From positions 230,914 to 294,913 of the forward strand of contig NZ_BMCH01000005.1 of the NCBI RefSeq assembly GCF_014635085.1: a stretch of DNA of 64,000 bases, given 5' to 3'. Positions 44,494 to 54,122 of this stretch are shown here, piece after piece (position 1 is the stretch's first letter; each line of letters opens with the position of its first letter). The notes below the pieces were generated by a model. The model was not told the DNA's origin and did no database searches. It saw only the letters and a list, made by a program, of their open reading frames with translations. The stretch comes from Asaia siamensis (lineage in GTDB: Bacteria; Pseudomonadota; Alphaproteobacteria; Acetobacterales; Acetobacteraceae). A program made the position numbers and the translations under genes.

Positions 44494-46853
44494 TGATCCA
44501 GCCTGAGGCTTTCGCGAATGCGCTTTTGCGGGTCCGCACTACCCGTGCCATGCATCGGCGTCAGCTCATTGGGCACGTCGGCAGCATTGGGGTGGGTGTC
44601 GCGCAGGTCTTCCATCAGATCGACAGCCTCGCGCTGGTCATGGATGACATGCGGTGTGATCAGGATAAGCAGTTCTGTGCGCTGACGGCTGTTGTTCTGG
44701 GTGCCCGCCAGAAAGCCGAGCACGGGGATATTCTTGAGCCATGGAATGCCGCTATTGGCCCGGCTCGAGTTCTCGGTGATCAGTCCGGCAAGGCCGACTG
44801 TCTGGCCGTCCTGAACCACGACGCGTGAATTGACCGAGCGATCATTGAAGGTGGGGTTTGCAGCGCTGCTGCTGTTGCTTGCCGCATTGGCACTGACCGA
44901 ACTCACCTCTTGCGAGACATCGAGCGTTACCAGCCCGCTCTGGCTGACATGGGGGGTCACTTCCATGATCACCCCGGTCGGCTGATAGGTAAACTGGTTA
45001 TAAACGGACGTGCCGATCGTGCTCGATTGCGACCCGATCTGCACCGGTACGAGCTGACCTACCTGAAGACGCGCTGCCCGGTTGTCGAGCACCATGAGCT
45101 GCGGTGAAGACAGCACATGCACGGTGGTGACATTCTGCAGCGCGTCAATTGCAAAAGGCGCGCCACCACCACTCGCCCCACCGATGATGAAGCCGGGCAG
45201 GGTATGGCTGAAAGCCGCCGTCGCCAGCGTGCCTGCCGTGATGCTCTGGCTGTTATTGCTCAGCACACCATTGATGCCACCGGATTTGAAAAAGAACTGT
45301 GTGCCATATTGCAGCGCGTCATTGAGCTGGACCTCGGCCACGACCGCATCGATACGCACCTGAAGCGGCATGACATCGATACGCCGCAGCATCTGGTCGA
45401 CCTCGTCACTCTCCTGATCGGTAGCGAAGACGAGAATGGCATTATGCTGTGCGTTGGAGAGAATACGCAGCGTATCGGTGTTTTTCTCACCATTGCTTCC
45501 GCTACTGTCCAGCCCTCCCAGAAGAGGGTTGTTCAGCGCCGCCTGCTGCGTGCTCTGGCCCGTAGTCTGTCCAAGCCCTGTCGTGGCATTTCCCCCAAGG
45601 CCGGTCGTACCCTGATTGCCCGTAAGACCGCCTGCGAGCCCCGTCGCGCCCCCAAGCCCTCCTGTGCCGCCGCCTGCACCGCCACCTACGGCGCTCGACA
45701 TGGCACCTGTGAACCCCGTCTGCGTGTTCTGGCCTGTGCCGCTGGTGCTGCCAGGGGGCAGGGCCGTGACATTCTCGGGGGTAAAAGCCTGCTGCAGCGT
45801 GTAGGTGACATCATTCACGCTTGAATTCTGCACATAGAAAATATGCCAGCTGCGGACGGTCGCGCGCCTGTGACGTTCGATCAGCGCAAAGAGGCGTCTG
45901 GCATCCTCGATGTAGCGTGGCGTGCGCGAGACCACGAGAACAGCATTGACGCGGCTCAGCGGCAGAACCTGCACGAGTTGCGACAGGGAGTTGTTGGTGC
46001 CGTGCAGAGCGCTTTGCAGAGCCGTTGCCATGTCTTTGGCGTTGCCGGAATCGACAGGCAGCAAAGCGTAGGATTGTGCGCTCAGCCAGTCGACGTCAAA
46101 AGCCCGGATCACCTCGATCAGCGCGTTGCGTGCCGAAGGGTCGCCGCTCACGAGCAGCGCATTGCCGCTTTCGACCGGTGTGACACGCGCACCGTTCTGC
46201 ACGAAAGGCTGCAGGGCGTGAGCCAGATTGCTGGCCTGGGCATAACGCAGGGCCACCATCACCTCGCCGCCCATCGAGAGGCTGTCTGCCATGCCCGCGA
46301 CCGCGCCTTGCGCTGCGCCCGGTGCCGACTGGCTGGGCACTACGCGATAAAGCCCGTCGGAATGAATCAGAACGGCATGAACCTGGGACAGCAGAACCTG
46401 CAGGGCGGGTAGAATCTGCGCATTGGTCAGAGGCTCGCTGGTGCGCAGCGTAACCTGCCCTCTGACAGCCGGATCGATGGCATAATTGACGTGCAGGATA
46501 TCATTCAGGATCTGAGCGACCGCGTCGCGGATATCGGTATCGGCAAAGTTCAGCGAGATCTGGCCGATACCCGTGGTGCTGCCCGCAACCGGCAGGCTGG
46601 GGAGTGCCGCCCGACCGAGGCTGGTCTGAGCCTGTCCAGGTGTCGTGCCCTTTGTGAGACGTCCTTCAGAGAGATCCTGCGACAGGCCTGACAGAGGCAG
46701 TGGGCCGCCGAGCGGCTTGACCTTTGGAGGCCCCTTGTCGCAGCCCGACAGACCCACAAGCATGACGGCACAAAGCGCGGTGCTTGATACGAAGGTGACA
46801 GCGCGCGCGCGGGAAAAGCGAAAACGGGAGAGAGCGCGAGGCTGGAAAATCAT
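44490..46853 (-). CDS. gspD: Type II secretion secretin GspD (LsdD)
   Basis: An outer-membrane secretin of 787 residues. It has a lipoprotein-type signal ending MLVGLSGC, then N0 (ISLNFADTDIRDAVAQILNDIL) and N1-N3 repeats (VMVALRYAQASNLAHALQPF; SYALLPVDSGNAKDMATAL; SVNDVTYTLQQAF). N3 contains a long Gly/Thr-rich insertion (about 45 residues). The secretin core has VHVLSSPQLMVLDNRAARLQVGQ and VGLAGLITEN. A lipidated signal may let it reach the outer membrane without a pilotin. It overlaps gspN and gspK by 4 bp. Confidence 0.93.
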   Translation of the reverse strand: MIFQPRALSRFRFSRARAVTFVSSTALCAVMLVGLSGCDKGPPKVKPLGGPLPLSGLSQDLSEGRLTKGTTPGQAQTSLGRAALPSLPVAGSTTGIGQISLNFADTDIRDAVAQILNDILHVNYAIDPAVRGQVTLRTSEPLTNAQILPALQVLLSQVHAVLIHSDGLYRVVPSQSAPGAAQGAVAGMADSLSMGGEVMVALRYAQASNLAHALQPFVQNGARVTPVESGNALLVSGDPSARNALIEVIRAFDVDWLSAQSYALLPVDSGNAKDMATALQSALHGTNNSLSQLVQVLPLSRVNAVLVVSRTPRYIEDARRLFALIERHRRATVRSWHIFYVQNSSVNDVTYTLQQAFTPENVTALPPGSTSGTGQNTQTGFTGAMSSAVGGGAGGGTGGLGGATGLAGGLTGNQGTTGLGGNATTGLGQTTGQSTQQAALNNPLLGGLDSSGSNGEKNTDTLRILSNAQHNAILVFATDQESDEVDQMLRRIDVMPLQVRIDAVVAEVQLNDALQYGTQFFFKSGGINGVLSNNSQSITAGTLATAAFSHTLPGFIIGGASGGGAPFAIDALQNVTTVHVLSSPQLMVLDNRAARLQVGQLVPVQIGSQSSTIGTSVYNQFTYQPTGVIMEVTPHVSQSGLVTLDVSQEVSSVSANAASNSSSAANPTFNDRSVNSRVVVQDGQTVGLAGLITENSSRANSGIPWLKNIPVLGFLAGTQNNSRQRTELLILITPHVIHDQREAVDLMEDLRDTHPNAADVPNELTPMHGTGSADPQKRIRESLRLDH

Positions 46854-47353
46854 TGCGGCATACCTGGTGGAGCGTTGTCGAGAGAAGAGGCGGGCGGAGC
46901 GAAATCGGGCTCGGGTCGTGGGGCGGGTTGCGATGAAGGGGCAAAGGGAAGCGGGTTTGGTGCGGCATGCTCGGTACGCTCACGGTCGGGGCGGAGCACT
47001 CTCTCGCCATGTCCGTCCCTGATGCGTACGGCGCCGTTTTCGATTCCGGTTACCTGCCACGCCCCGATGACACCGTTCACCGGCACGACGACCCCGCGAT
47101 CGCGGCCCGGAAGCATGAAGATGGCACGCTGCGGGCCGGTGCCGTCGATAATGGCCGAGAGACGCGGCGTACCGGCCATCATGGCAGTGCTTGGCGGCGG
47201 CCGTCTTGTCGGGGTGAAAAGCGGGCGGGCCAGTATCTGCTCCTGCCGGGTCAGAAGTGTCTCGACAGGGGCTGGCGGCGCAGCGAGCCCCGGCGTCGTC
47301 TGGAGGCCCGCCAGAAGGAAAAGCAGCCAGAGGCGGTCAGGGAAACGCATCAT
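46850..47353 (-). CDS. LsdN-position protein with GspC HR-like segment
   Basis: A 167-residue exported protein (signal MMRFPDRLWLLFLLAGLQTTPGLA). The segment ILARPLFTPTRRPP followed by PRLSAIIDGTGPQRAIFMLPGRDRGVVVPVNGVIGAWQVTGIENGAVRI resembles the periplasmic homology region of GspC/PulP-like proteins. A Pro-rich tail follows. It occupies the lsdN position. No separate gspC is present in the operon, so it may stand in for the GspC link to the secretin. Confidence 0.65.
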   Translation of the reverse strand: MMRFPDRLWLLFLLAGLQTTPGLAAPPAPVETLLTRQEQILARPLFTPTRRPPPSTAMMAGTPRLSAIIDGTGPQRAIFMLPGRDRGVVVPVNGVIGAWQVTGIENGAVRIRDGHGERVLRPDRERTEHAAPNPLPFAPSSQPAPRPEPDFAPPASSLDNAPPGMPQ

Positions 47354-47943
47354 GGGGCGCTGCCTTTCTGTGCTCCGGTGTCGCGGCGATAGGCAAAGAC
47401 ATTCATGTCGCAGCTCATGCTGTCAGGCGCAGCGCCTTCGCTTTCTGCTTCATGCAGATGCAGATGCAGCGCATCGCTCACCATGGCCGGTGTGCTGGTT
47501 TCAAATGACGTCAGCACATGCACCAGCACCGCATAGGGCGCGGTCAGGGTGATATGCAGCCCGATGCGGCGATAATGCCCGTCCCTGACCGGAGTGAGGG
47601 TCTCGGTGCTGCCCAGATCGGCCCCCTGAGTGCTGGCGATCTTCTGCACCAGATCCTGCAGATTTGCGCCTGCAATGGCATCACTGCTGCCCTCGATCAG
47701 GCGCGAACCCTCTTGCGGGAGACGGGCTGCGGTCAGGCGCAGATGAGGCAGGATCTCCTGCAGATGGCGCATGCGCTCGAGTGTCTCCTCTGCCACTGCG
47801 ATGCGGTGCGCGCGTGCCGCATAAAGCCCGAAGACCGGGCCAAGCGCGACGCTCCAGACCAGAAAAAGAGCGATCACCAGCAGCGCGCAGGCGAGTATCT
47901 GCCCGCGGCGGCCTTCGGGAAGGGACGAAGACGATGCCTTCAT
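47350..47943 (-). CDS. gspM: Type II secretion protein GspM
   Basis: A 197-residue inner-membrane protein. It has one N-terminal membrane span (GQILACALLVIALFLVWSVALG), then a periplasmic coiled stretch (AVAEETLERMRHLQEILPHL) and a ferredoxin-like domain. It overlaps gspL and the N gene by 4 bp. Low conservation is normal; placement after gspL supports the call. Confidence 0.8.
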   Translation of the reverse strand: MKASSSSLPEGRRGQILACALLVIALFLVWSVALGPVFGLYAARAHRIAVAEETLERMRHLQEILPHLRLTAARLPQEGSRLIEGSSDAIAGANLQDLVQKIASTQGADLGSTETLTPVRDGHYRRIGLHITLTAPYAVLVHVLTSFETSTPAMVSDALHLHLHEAESEGAAPDSMSCDMNVFAYRRDTGAQKGSAP

Positions 47944-49016
47944 GGAGTGGCGCCCTCGGGTCTGCCGCTTTTCGGCGTGTCGATATCGGTCCGGATCGAG
48001 AACAGGCTGGCATTCTGGCCCGAGAGATGTGTCACTGGCGCGATGAAGGCGGGATTATGGAAGAGCGGCGTGCGGCTCAGGGTCTGAATGAGGGCGGTCG
48101 GTTCCGAGGATTGCCCGCTGATCAGCAGCTGCCCCTGTCGCAGGCTCAGATCGGTGAGATAGGAGCGGTCGGAAAGAGCATTGGTCAGTGCCGCCAGAAT
48201 AACGAGAGGATCCCCCCAGCGCTGGCGCGCCTGATCCATGATCCTCGCTTCTGCCTGATGGTCTTCGATCTGGCGTCGCAGGGCGCTCGCCTGCCGGGCG
48301 GCAGGACGTAAGGCGGCCATTTCGGCGTCAAGGCGGTTCAGACGCAACGATTGCTGCCAGAAACCGAAGGTTATCAGCACGACGAGCATAAGGGCGCCGC
48401 CTGCCCATGCCAGACGGCGCGGGTCTGAAAGGCCCAGACGCGCTCTTCCCCGTTGGGGCGAGAGCAGGATCTGTTTTGAGCCGCTGGCGTTTTCGAGCCT
48501 GTCCGGGTTGCGACCAAGCGTCGAAAGCGGCGCCAGAAGCGGTTCGATAAGCGCGCGTCTGGCCAGAGAAAGGCTGAGCGTGACGGTCTTCTGGGAGGGA
48601 TCACGATGCGTCACCGCATGGCTCCAGAAGAGCGTTTCGGCAGGGAACGGGGTGAGGCGATCCATCTCGAAGCCCAGCACGGTTTTCAGGTCGTTTTCTG
48701 CAGCCAGAGGTAGGGTCACGCTGCGCTGCATGATCTGCGTTTCGGGAAGGATCATGATCAGCCGCGCCGGTCGTGAGGCTTTTTTCAGGGCGTTCTGACA
48801 GCGTGAGCGCGTCTCGTCATCTTCCGCGTCAGAAAGGCCCAGCCTGCCCAGAGCCATGGTCTTGCCGTGAAAGGAGAGGGTGAGCGCGAGATGGTTCTCC
48901 TGTGGCACAGCAGACAGGACCGGTCGGGCAGGGATGAAACGTGTTTCCCTGAGGCGCTGCGGGATCAGGGAAAAAAGCTGACGCCCCCACCAGAGCAAGA
49001 ACATACGCAGTGTCAT
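47940..49016 (-). CDS. gspL: Type II secretion protein GspL (PilN-like C-terminus)
   Basis: A platform protein of about 358 residues. Residues 1-200 are an actin-like cytoplasmic domain (IMILPETQIMQRSVTLPLAAENDLKTVLGFEMDRLTPFPAETLFW). A single membrane span (LAWAGGALMLVVLITFGFW) and a PilN-like periplasmic domain follow. Start 49016 (MTLRMFLLWWG) lies 19 bp after gspJ; the open frame upstream to 49208 lies within gspJ and is a shadow. It recruits GspE to the membrane. Confidence 0.85.
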   Translation of the reverse strand: MTLRMFLLWWGRQLFSLIPQRLRETRFIPARPVLSAVPQENHLALTLSFHGKTMALGRLGLSDAEDDETRSRCQNALKKASRPARLIMILPETQIMQRSVTLPLAAENDLKTVLGFEMDRLTPFPAETLFWSHAVTHRDPSQKTVTLSLSLARRALIEPLLAPLSTLGRNPDRLENASGSKQILLSPQRGRARLGLSDPRRLAWAGGALMLVVLITFGFWQQSLRLNRLDAEMAALRPAARQASALRRQIEDHQAEARIMDQARQRWGDPLVILAALTNALSDRSYLTDLSLRQGQLLISGQSSEPTALIQTLSRTPLFHNPAFIAPVTHLSGQNASLFSIRTDIDTPKSGRPEGATP

Positions 49017-49035
49017 GAAGCGCCGTTCTTTGCGC

Positions 49036-49623
49036 TCATGGCATCGGGTCCAGCAGGGGAGCCGCGACGATATCGGGCCAGTGACGTGGATCGCCTTCTG
49101 CAAAATGCAGGCGCAGCCGCACAAGCTGGGGCAGTTTGTTGCCGTACCATGTCGTGTTCCAGTGTCCGTCTGAGTAGTAGCTGCAATCGAGGCCCGTGAG
49201 GCCCTCAAGCAGGATCCGGGTGCGAGGGGGCGGGGTAGGCTCGATCACGTGTCGGTGAGGTGTCCAGATCAGCACAAGCCGGTGTGCCTCATCAACAGAG
49301 AGTCGCATGTTCGCGCGCGCTTCAGGACTGTCATCCAGGGCGTGCGGTGTCGGGCCGCGCAGAACCAGACCATGCGCCCTGCCCACGAAGAGCGGCCCTT
49401 CCTGCCCGGCACCGGGGTCGGCAGTGGCGATCAGCTGGCGCAGAAACCGATCGACAGCTCCCAGATCGCCCTGTGCCGAAAGAGAGGTGCGTTGCTTCTC
49501 GAAAACGCGCGTGGCCGCATCGAACCCCTGACGCAGGACCAGCATGACGATCGAGAACACGACCAGAGCGATCAGCATTTCGAGCAGGGTGAAACCGACT
49601 TCCTTCTGGCGGCACCGGTTCAT
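49036..49623 (-). CDS. gspJ: Type II secretion minor pseudopilin GspJ
   Basis: A 195-residue minor pseudopilin. The short leader MNRCRQKEVG ends in the processing site G/FTLLEMLIALVVFSIVML with Glu at +5. The rest is the longer globular domain typical of GspJ. It overlaps gspI by 4 bp. Confidence 0.88.
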   Translation of the reverse strand: MNRCRQKEVGFTLLEMLIALVVFSIVMLVLRQGFDAATRVFEKQRTSLSAQGDLGAVDRFLRQLIATADPGAGQEGPLFVGRAHGLVLRGPTPHALDDSPEARANMRLSVDEAHRLVLIWTPHRHVIEPTPPPRTRILLEGLTGLDCSYYSDGHWNTTWYGNKLPQLVRLRLHFAEGDPRHWPDIVAAPLLDPMP

Positions 49624-50018
49624 GACGGTGTTTCCGGGGCGCCGAGGCGGAGCGTGGTGAGGGTGAGCGCACGACGTCCTGACCCGGTCATCGGGTCAGG
49701 CCAGGATTCCGTCACGGCGACATGATAGAGCACCATACCGGCAAGCTGTTGCTGCGGTATCATCACCACCTTCCAGCGAAAGCCGCTGCCATCTTCGCCG
49801 CTCTGCTCATGAGCCCCCAGACGCATGCCATGGCCTATGGCCGCCATATGCGACTGCGCGCGTGACAGCGCCTCATGCGTGGCATTGGCCAGGTGAGTGG
49901 CCCCCACCCCATCGAGCATGCCGCGATAGAGCACGCCAAGAGACAGCATGACGATGATGAAAGCGATCAGCACCTCGATCAGGGTGAAGCCTGCCTCGTG
50001 ATCTGGCATCTCTCTCAT
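49620..50018 (-). CDS. gspI: Type II secretion minor pseudopilin GspI
   Basis: A 132-residue minor pseudopilin with cleavage site MREMPDHEAG/FTLIEVLIAFIIVMLSLGVLYRG, Glu at +5. The size and the position between H and J match GspI, which nucleates the tip complex. Confidence 0.87.
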   Translation of the reverse strand: MREMPDHEAGFTLIEVLIAFIIVMLSLGVLYRGMLDGVGATHLANATHEALSRAQSHMAAIGHGMRLGAHEQSGEDGSGFRWKVVMIPQQQLAGMVLYHVAVTESWPDPMTGSGRRALTLTTLRLGAPETPS

Positions 50019-50437
50019 CCGCCACGGGCCTCTACCGCGCCGGTCAGCCAGTTGACTCCCAGGGCAATCCGGTTCGGCCCGTCGACAAGCGTCACGACCG
50101 GGCCGGCTGCGCTCCCATCGGCATAGAAGACGAAATGGCTCGACGTGACCGGAAGATAGCCGATTTTTGGCAGGGCATGCGGCACAGTGCCAATAACACC
50201 ATAGTTTTGCCGCGCCGGGTCGATGCTGAAGATCTGCGTCTGGCCGGAATAGAGCGCGCGCATATGCGCCTCGCGCAGACCCGAAGCGAGTTCGCGTGCG
50301 GCGCCGCGCAGTTCGAGACGGGCAGAATGGGAGGGGCCATGTGCAACCAGCAGCGCCCCAAGCGCCGCCATGATGGCGAGCACAACCAGCATTTCCAGAA
50401 GGGTGAAGCCGCTCTGGGCATGGTCTCTACTGTGCAA
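50015..50437 (-). CDS. gspH: Type II secretion minor pseudopilin GspH
   Basis: A 140-residue pseudopilin with cleavage site HAQSG/FTLLEMLVVLAIMAALGALL. The region ARELASGLREAHMRALYSGQ is characteristic of GspH (FimT-like). It overlaps gspF by 11 bp and gspI by 4 bp. Confidence 0.87.
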   Translation of the reverse strand: MHSRDHAQSGFTLLEMLVVLAIMAALGALLVAHGPSHSARLELRGAARELASGLREAHMRALYSGQTQIFSIDPARQNYGVIGTVPHALPKIGYLPVTSSHFVFYADGSAAGPVVTLVDGPNRIALGVNWLTGAVEARGG

Positions 50438-51653
50438 GATCGTTCAGGCTCAGCATGGCAAGCAGAAGCGAAGAGACGATACCGGCAACCATCAGCCCCA
50501 TGACGATGGTGATGGCCGGTACGAGAATCGCCACGAGGCGCTGTATGGCGATCCGGGCCTGTTCCTCGTGGATATCGGCCGCACGCAAGGCCATGGGGCC
50601 GAGCTGCGCTGTTTCCTCACCGAGCTGCAGCAGATGGATCAGCCTGCGTGGAAAGATCCCTGCCCGGTCGAGCGTGGCCGACAGTCCTGCCCCCTGCCGG
50701 GCGCTGTCTGTTGCAGCATCAATGGCCGCAATGGCCGCCCGATTGCCCAGAGCCTCGCGCACGATGCCCAGCGCCGTCAGAAGTGGCACGCCATTGACCA
50801 GAAGCGTGCCCAGAATACGCGCCAGACGGGCCGCCAGAATTTCACGGCTCAGCGCCCCGAGGCCTGGCAGGCGCAGGATCAGGCGATCGATCACGCGCCT
50901 GATCCCGGGGCGAGCGAGCAGCAGCCGTGCCACCAGCGCCAGAAGCCCGATTGCGATCAGGCCGAACACGCCATAATGGCCGATCAATGCACCAGTCTCG
51001 GTCAGGAGCCGTGTGGAGGCAGGCAGGGCGACGCCATTCTGGGCAAAGAGTGGCGTGAATTGCGGCAGGACCTTTGTCAGCAGCAGCGTGACCGAACCGA
51101 TGGCGGCAAGGGTGAGAATGGCCGGATAGATCATGGCCGATTGCACGGTACTGGCCAGGGCGCGTTCGCGTTCGAGCAGTGTCGCCAGACGCTCCATGGT
51201 GGGCGCCAGATCGCCCGTGGCTTCGGCAGCCCGCACCATGCCGAGATAAAGTCTGGGGAAACTTCGGGGTGAAGCGCCCATCGCCAGATGCAGGGCGCGC
51301 CCGTCTCGCAGCTGGTCGCGCACGGCGTTCAGAACGGTCTTCTGGCGTGCGCCCTGTGCCGTTTCGATCAGAAAACGCAGGGCACGGTCGATATCCTGTC
51401 CGGCGCCCAGCATCACGGCGAGTTCACGCGTCAGTATGGCCAGTTCGCCGCGTGTCAGGTCGCGCCGAGAGAGAGAGAACGAAACGCCGGAGAGAATTTG
51501 ACTCAGTCCTGTCGGGCGTGCCGGGCCGAGCGTGACCGGGATATGACCGAGCCGGCGCAGGGCAGCGATCGCCTCGGCTTCGCTCCGGGCGTCGAGTGAT
51601 CCGCTCAGCAGGGTGCCTTGAGAGTCTATGGCCTTGTAGGCGTAGTCCACCAC
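50427..51653 (-). CDS. gspF: Type II secretion inner-membrane platform protein GspF
   Basis: A polytopic platform protein of 408 residues with two T2SSF domains. The N-terminal DYAYKAIDSQGTLLSGSLDARSEAEAIAALRRLGHIPV is standard. Repeat domains begin ELAILTRELAVMLGAGQDIDRAL and REILAARLARILGTLLVNGVPLLTAL, with three membrane spans. It couples the GspE motor to pseudopilus growth. Confidence 0.92.
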   Translation of the reverse strand: MVDYAYKAIDSQGTLLSGSLDARSEAEAIAALRRLGHIPVTLGPARPTGLSQILSGVSFSLSRRDLTRGELAILTRELAVMLGAGQDIDRALRFLIETAQGARQKTVLNAVRDQLRDGRALHLAMGASPRSFPRLYLGMVRAAEATGDLAPTMERLATLLERERALASTVQSAMIYPAILTLAAIGSVTLLLTKVLPQFTPLFAQNGVALPASTRLLTETGALIGHYGVFGLIAIGLLALVARLLLARPGIRRVIDRLILRLPGLGALSREILAARLARILGTLLVNGVPLLTALGIVREALGNRAAIAAIDAATDSARQGAGLSATLDRAGIFPRRLIHLLQLGEETAQLGPMALRAADIHEEQARIAIQRLVAILVPAITIVMGLMVAGIVSSLLLAMLSLNDLAQ

Positions 51654-51657
51654 GCGT

Positions 51658-53343
51658 TCAGACCGTGGCGCGGACGCTGCGCGTCACGTCTTCAAGCGTG
51701 GTTTCACCCGCAAGCGCTGCCCTTAGACCCGCCGTGAAAAGCGGCTCCATTCCGGCCGCGACTGCGGCGCGCTCTATGGCCAGATGATCGGCGCGCTCGA
51801 AAATCAGCTTTTCGATGGCTTCATCGGGTTCAAGCAGCTCTGCGATGGCAAGACGACCCAGATACCCCGTCTGTCGGCAATGCGGGCAGCCTGTCGCCTG
51901 ATAGAGGGTGATTGGCGCGGCATTGGAGAGCGCGCGCAGACCCAGACGGTCGATCAACGCGTCGGGCGGTGCATAACCTGTTTTGCAATGCGGGCAGAGT
52001 CGTCTGACCAGACGCTGCGCCAGAACGCCACGCAGCACGGCGGTCATGAGATAGTCTTCCACACCCATGTCACGCAGGCGGATCACGGCGGCAGAGGCCG
52101 AATTCGTATGGAGCGTGGACAGAACCAGATGGCCGGTCAGTGCGGCCTGCACCGCAATCTGCGCCGTCTCGCCATCGCGTATCTCGCCCACCATGATCAC
52201 ATCAGGGTCCTGACGCAGGATGGAACGGAGCAGGGCTGCAAAACTGAGGCCGATCTGGGGTTTGACCTGCACCTGGTTGATACCGGCCAGTTGGTATTCG
52301 ATCGGGTCTTCGATCGTGACCAGCTTGCGTGTGACGGCATTGAGATCGGTCAGGCCCGTATAGAGCGTGGTGGTCTTGCCAGAGCCTGTGGGGCCAGTGA
52401 CGAGCACGATGCCATTGGGCAGGGCCAGCAGGTCACGCAATCTCGCGACAAGTTTGTCGGAAAGGCCGAGTGTCGCATAGTCGAAGCGCACGCTGGAGCG
52501 GTCGAGCACGCGCAGGACGAGTGTTTCGCCATGAAGCGAGGGGATGGTCGATACACGGAAATCGATTTCATGGCCGCGTACGGCAAGCTTGATACGCCCA
52601 TCCTGAGGCAGGCGCCTTTCGGCGATATCGAGCCGCGCCATGATCTTGACGCGCGACAGAACGGCCGGAATGAGCTGCGCTGAAAGCGTCTCGACTTCAT
52701 GAAGAACGCCGTCATAGCGATAGCGCACACGCAGCCTGTCTTCGAAGGGCTCGATATGAATATCGGAGGCGCGTGTCTCGACGGCGCGGCTGATGATCTG
52801 GTTGACGAGGCGTATGACAGGGGCTTCGGAAGCGAGATCCTTCAGCCGCTCGGCATCGTCTTCGAGGGGTGCCTCATCCTGGGTGTCGCTGGGGGGTTCG
52901 GCTACGTCTCGCGGGTAGAGGCGGTCGAGCGCGGCCTCAAGTTCGAGGGGGAGAGCGACATGGGGCGCAATCGTCAGGCCGGTTGCGGCTTCGAGTGCGT
53001 CGGGAGTGAAGCTGTCGAGTGGGTCGCGCATCGCAAGGCGCAGCGTATCGCCCTCGACGCCCAGAGGCACGACATGGGCGTCGCGCAGAAAACGCGTCGA
53101 GAGGGTCTCTGACAGGACCGGTTCTGGCGGGTAGTGTGCAGCAGAAGCCTGAGGCAGGGCCAGCAGCTCGGCATAGCTTGCCGCCATGAGCCCTTCTGAC
53201 ACCAGACCGAGCTGGAGCAGGATATGGTCAAGCCGACCGCCACTTTGCTCGGCAGCGCGTTCGGCGCGTTCTATGGCGCGGCGATCGCAGCGTCCGGTTT
53301 CGACGAGCAGGGCGGAGAGGGCATCGAGTGCCTGGTCAGGCAT
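51658..53343 (-). CDS. gspE: Type II secretion ATPase GspE
   Basis: A cytoplasmic hexameric motor of 561 residues. N1 domain (about 1-145), then N2 (VNQIISRAVETRASDIHIEPFED). The Walker A is GPTGSGKTT (317-325), with an Asp box and Walker B in PDVIMVGEIRDGETAQIAVQAALTGH. A tetracysteine zinc module (CPHCKTGY and CPHCRQTGY) lies near residue 460-510. Its start overlaps the prepilin peptidase gene by 8 bp. Confidence 0.94.
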   Translation of the reverse strand: MPDQALDALSALLVETGRCDRRAIERAERAAEQSGGRLDHILLQLGLVSEGLMAASYAELLALPQASAAHYPPEPVLSETLSTRFLRDAHVVPLGVEGDTLRLAMRDPLDSFTPDALEAATGLTIAPHVALPLELEAALDRLYPRDVAEPPSDTQDEAPLEDDAERLKDLASEAPVIRLVNQIISRAVETRASDIHIEPFEDRLRVRYRYDGVLHEVETLSAQLIPAVLSRVKIMARLDIAERRLPQDGRIKLAVRGHEIDFRVSTIPSLHGETLVLRVLDRSSVRFDYATLGLSDKLVARLRDLLALPNGIVLVTGPTGSGKTTTLYTGLTDLNAVTRKLVTIEDPIEYQLAGINQVQVKPQIGLSFAALLRSILRQDPDVIMVGEIRDGETAQIAVQAALTGHLVLSTLHTNSASAAVIRLRDMGVEDYLMTAVLRGVLAQRLVRRLCPHCKTGYAPPDALIDRLGLRALSNAAPITLYQATGCPHCRQTGYLGRLAIAELLEPDEAIEKLIFERADHLAIERAAVAAGMEPLFTAGLRAALAGETTLEDVTRSVRATV

Positions 53344-54115
53344 AGGCGAGGCCTGAGGTCTCGATCAGCCATCCCCCCCAGAGGGCCAGAGAAAGACCCG
53401 GGCCGAGCGGGATTTTCATGGCGCCTTTCAGCCTGCCTTTTGTGCTGATTGCCGCCGCGATGAGGGTCATGATGGCGGCGGAACCGATGATTTCGGGCAG
53501 AAGAAGAGGTCCCAGCCAGCCGCCCCCTGCAGCGATCAGCTTCGCATCGCCACCGCCCAACCCCTCGCGATGGCGCAGCGCACGGTAAAGCGTCGCCAGC
53601 CCCTCGAAGACGAGCCATGACAGCAGGGCTGTAAGGGTGTGGATGTGAAAATTCGTTCTGCCCTGAAGGGCTGCAAAGAGAAGACCGACGCCAAGAAGGG
53701 GCTGGGTCAGATAATCAGGCAAGGTATGGCTGCGCAGATCTATGGCCGCCAATAGCAGCAGCACCCATCCGAATAGACAGCCCTGTGCCATGATGTGGAT
53801 CGGGCTGTTGCCTGTGGGGTCGAAATGCGTTGCCAGATCGGCGCTTCCGGCGACGACCAGGGCAGCGACTTCCATGAGCGGATGGAATTTGTCGATCGGC
53901 GCCTGGCACTGGCGGCAACGGCCTTTCTGCACGGCGTAGCTCACGAGCGGGATGAGTTCGCAAACCCTGAGCACGCCATTGCAGAACGGACAGCGCGACC
54001 GGTTGAAGAATGGTGACCGCCCTTCGGGCAGGCGCCAGGCAAGCACACCGAGGAATGACCCGATAAAGGGGGAGGAGATGACGAGCGATGTCGTGATGGA
54101 CGGCAAGGCGATCAT
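53336..54115 (-). CDS. gspO: Prepilin peptidase GspO (LsdO)
   Basis: An inner-membrane aspartic protease/methyltransferase of 259 residues that processes the pseudopilins encoded alongside. Zinc-binding CxxC pairs are C42/C45 and C67/C70. The catalytic aspartates are D126 (AAIDLRSHTLPD) and D190 (GLGGGDAKL). The opening PFIGSFLGVLAWRLPEG replaces the usual GSFLNVVIYRLP. It follows gspG by 7 bp. Confidence 0.92.
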   Translation of the reverse strand: MIALPSITTSLVISSPFIGSFLGVLAWRLPEGRSPFFNRSRCPFCNGVLRVCELIPLVSYAVQKGRCRQCQAPIDKFHPLMEVAALVVAGSADLATHFDPTGNSPIHIMAQGCLFGWVLLLLAAIDLRSHTLPDYLTQPLLGVGLLFAALQGRTNFHIHTLTALLSWLVFEGLATLYRALRHREGLGGGDAKLIAAGGGWLGPLLLPEIIGSAAIMTLIAAAISTKGRLKGAMKIPLGPGLSLALWGGWLIETSGLAYA

Positions 54116-54122
54116 GGCGCTC

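Noticed and set aside
49017..49208. N-terminal extension of gspL
   Set aside because: It lies inside gspJ, lacks any family similarity, and a good start at 49016 follows the gspJ stop.
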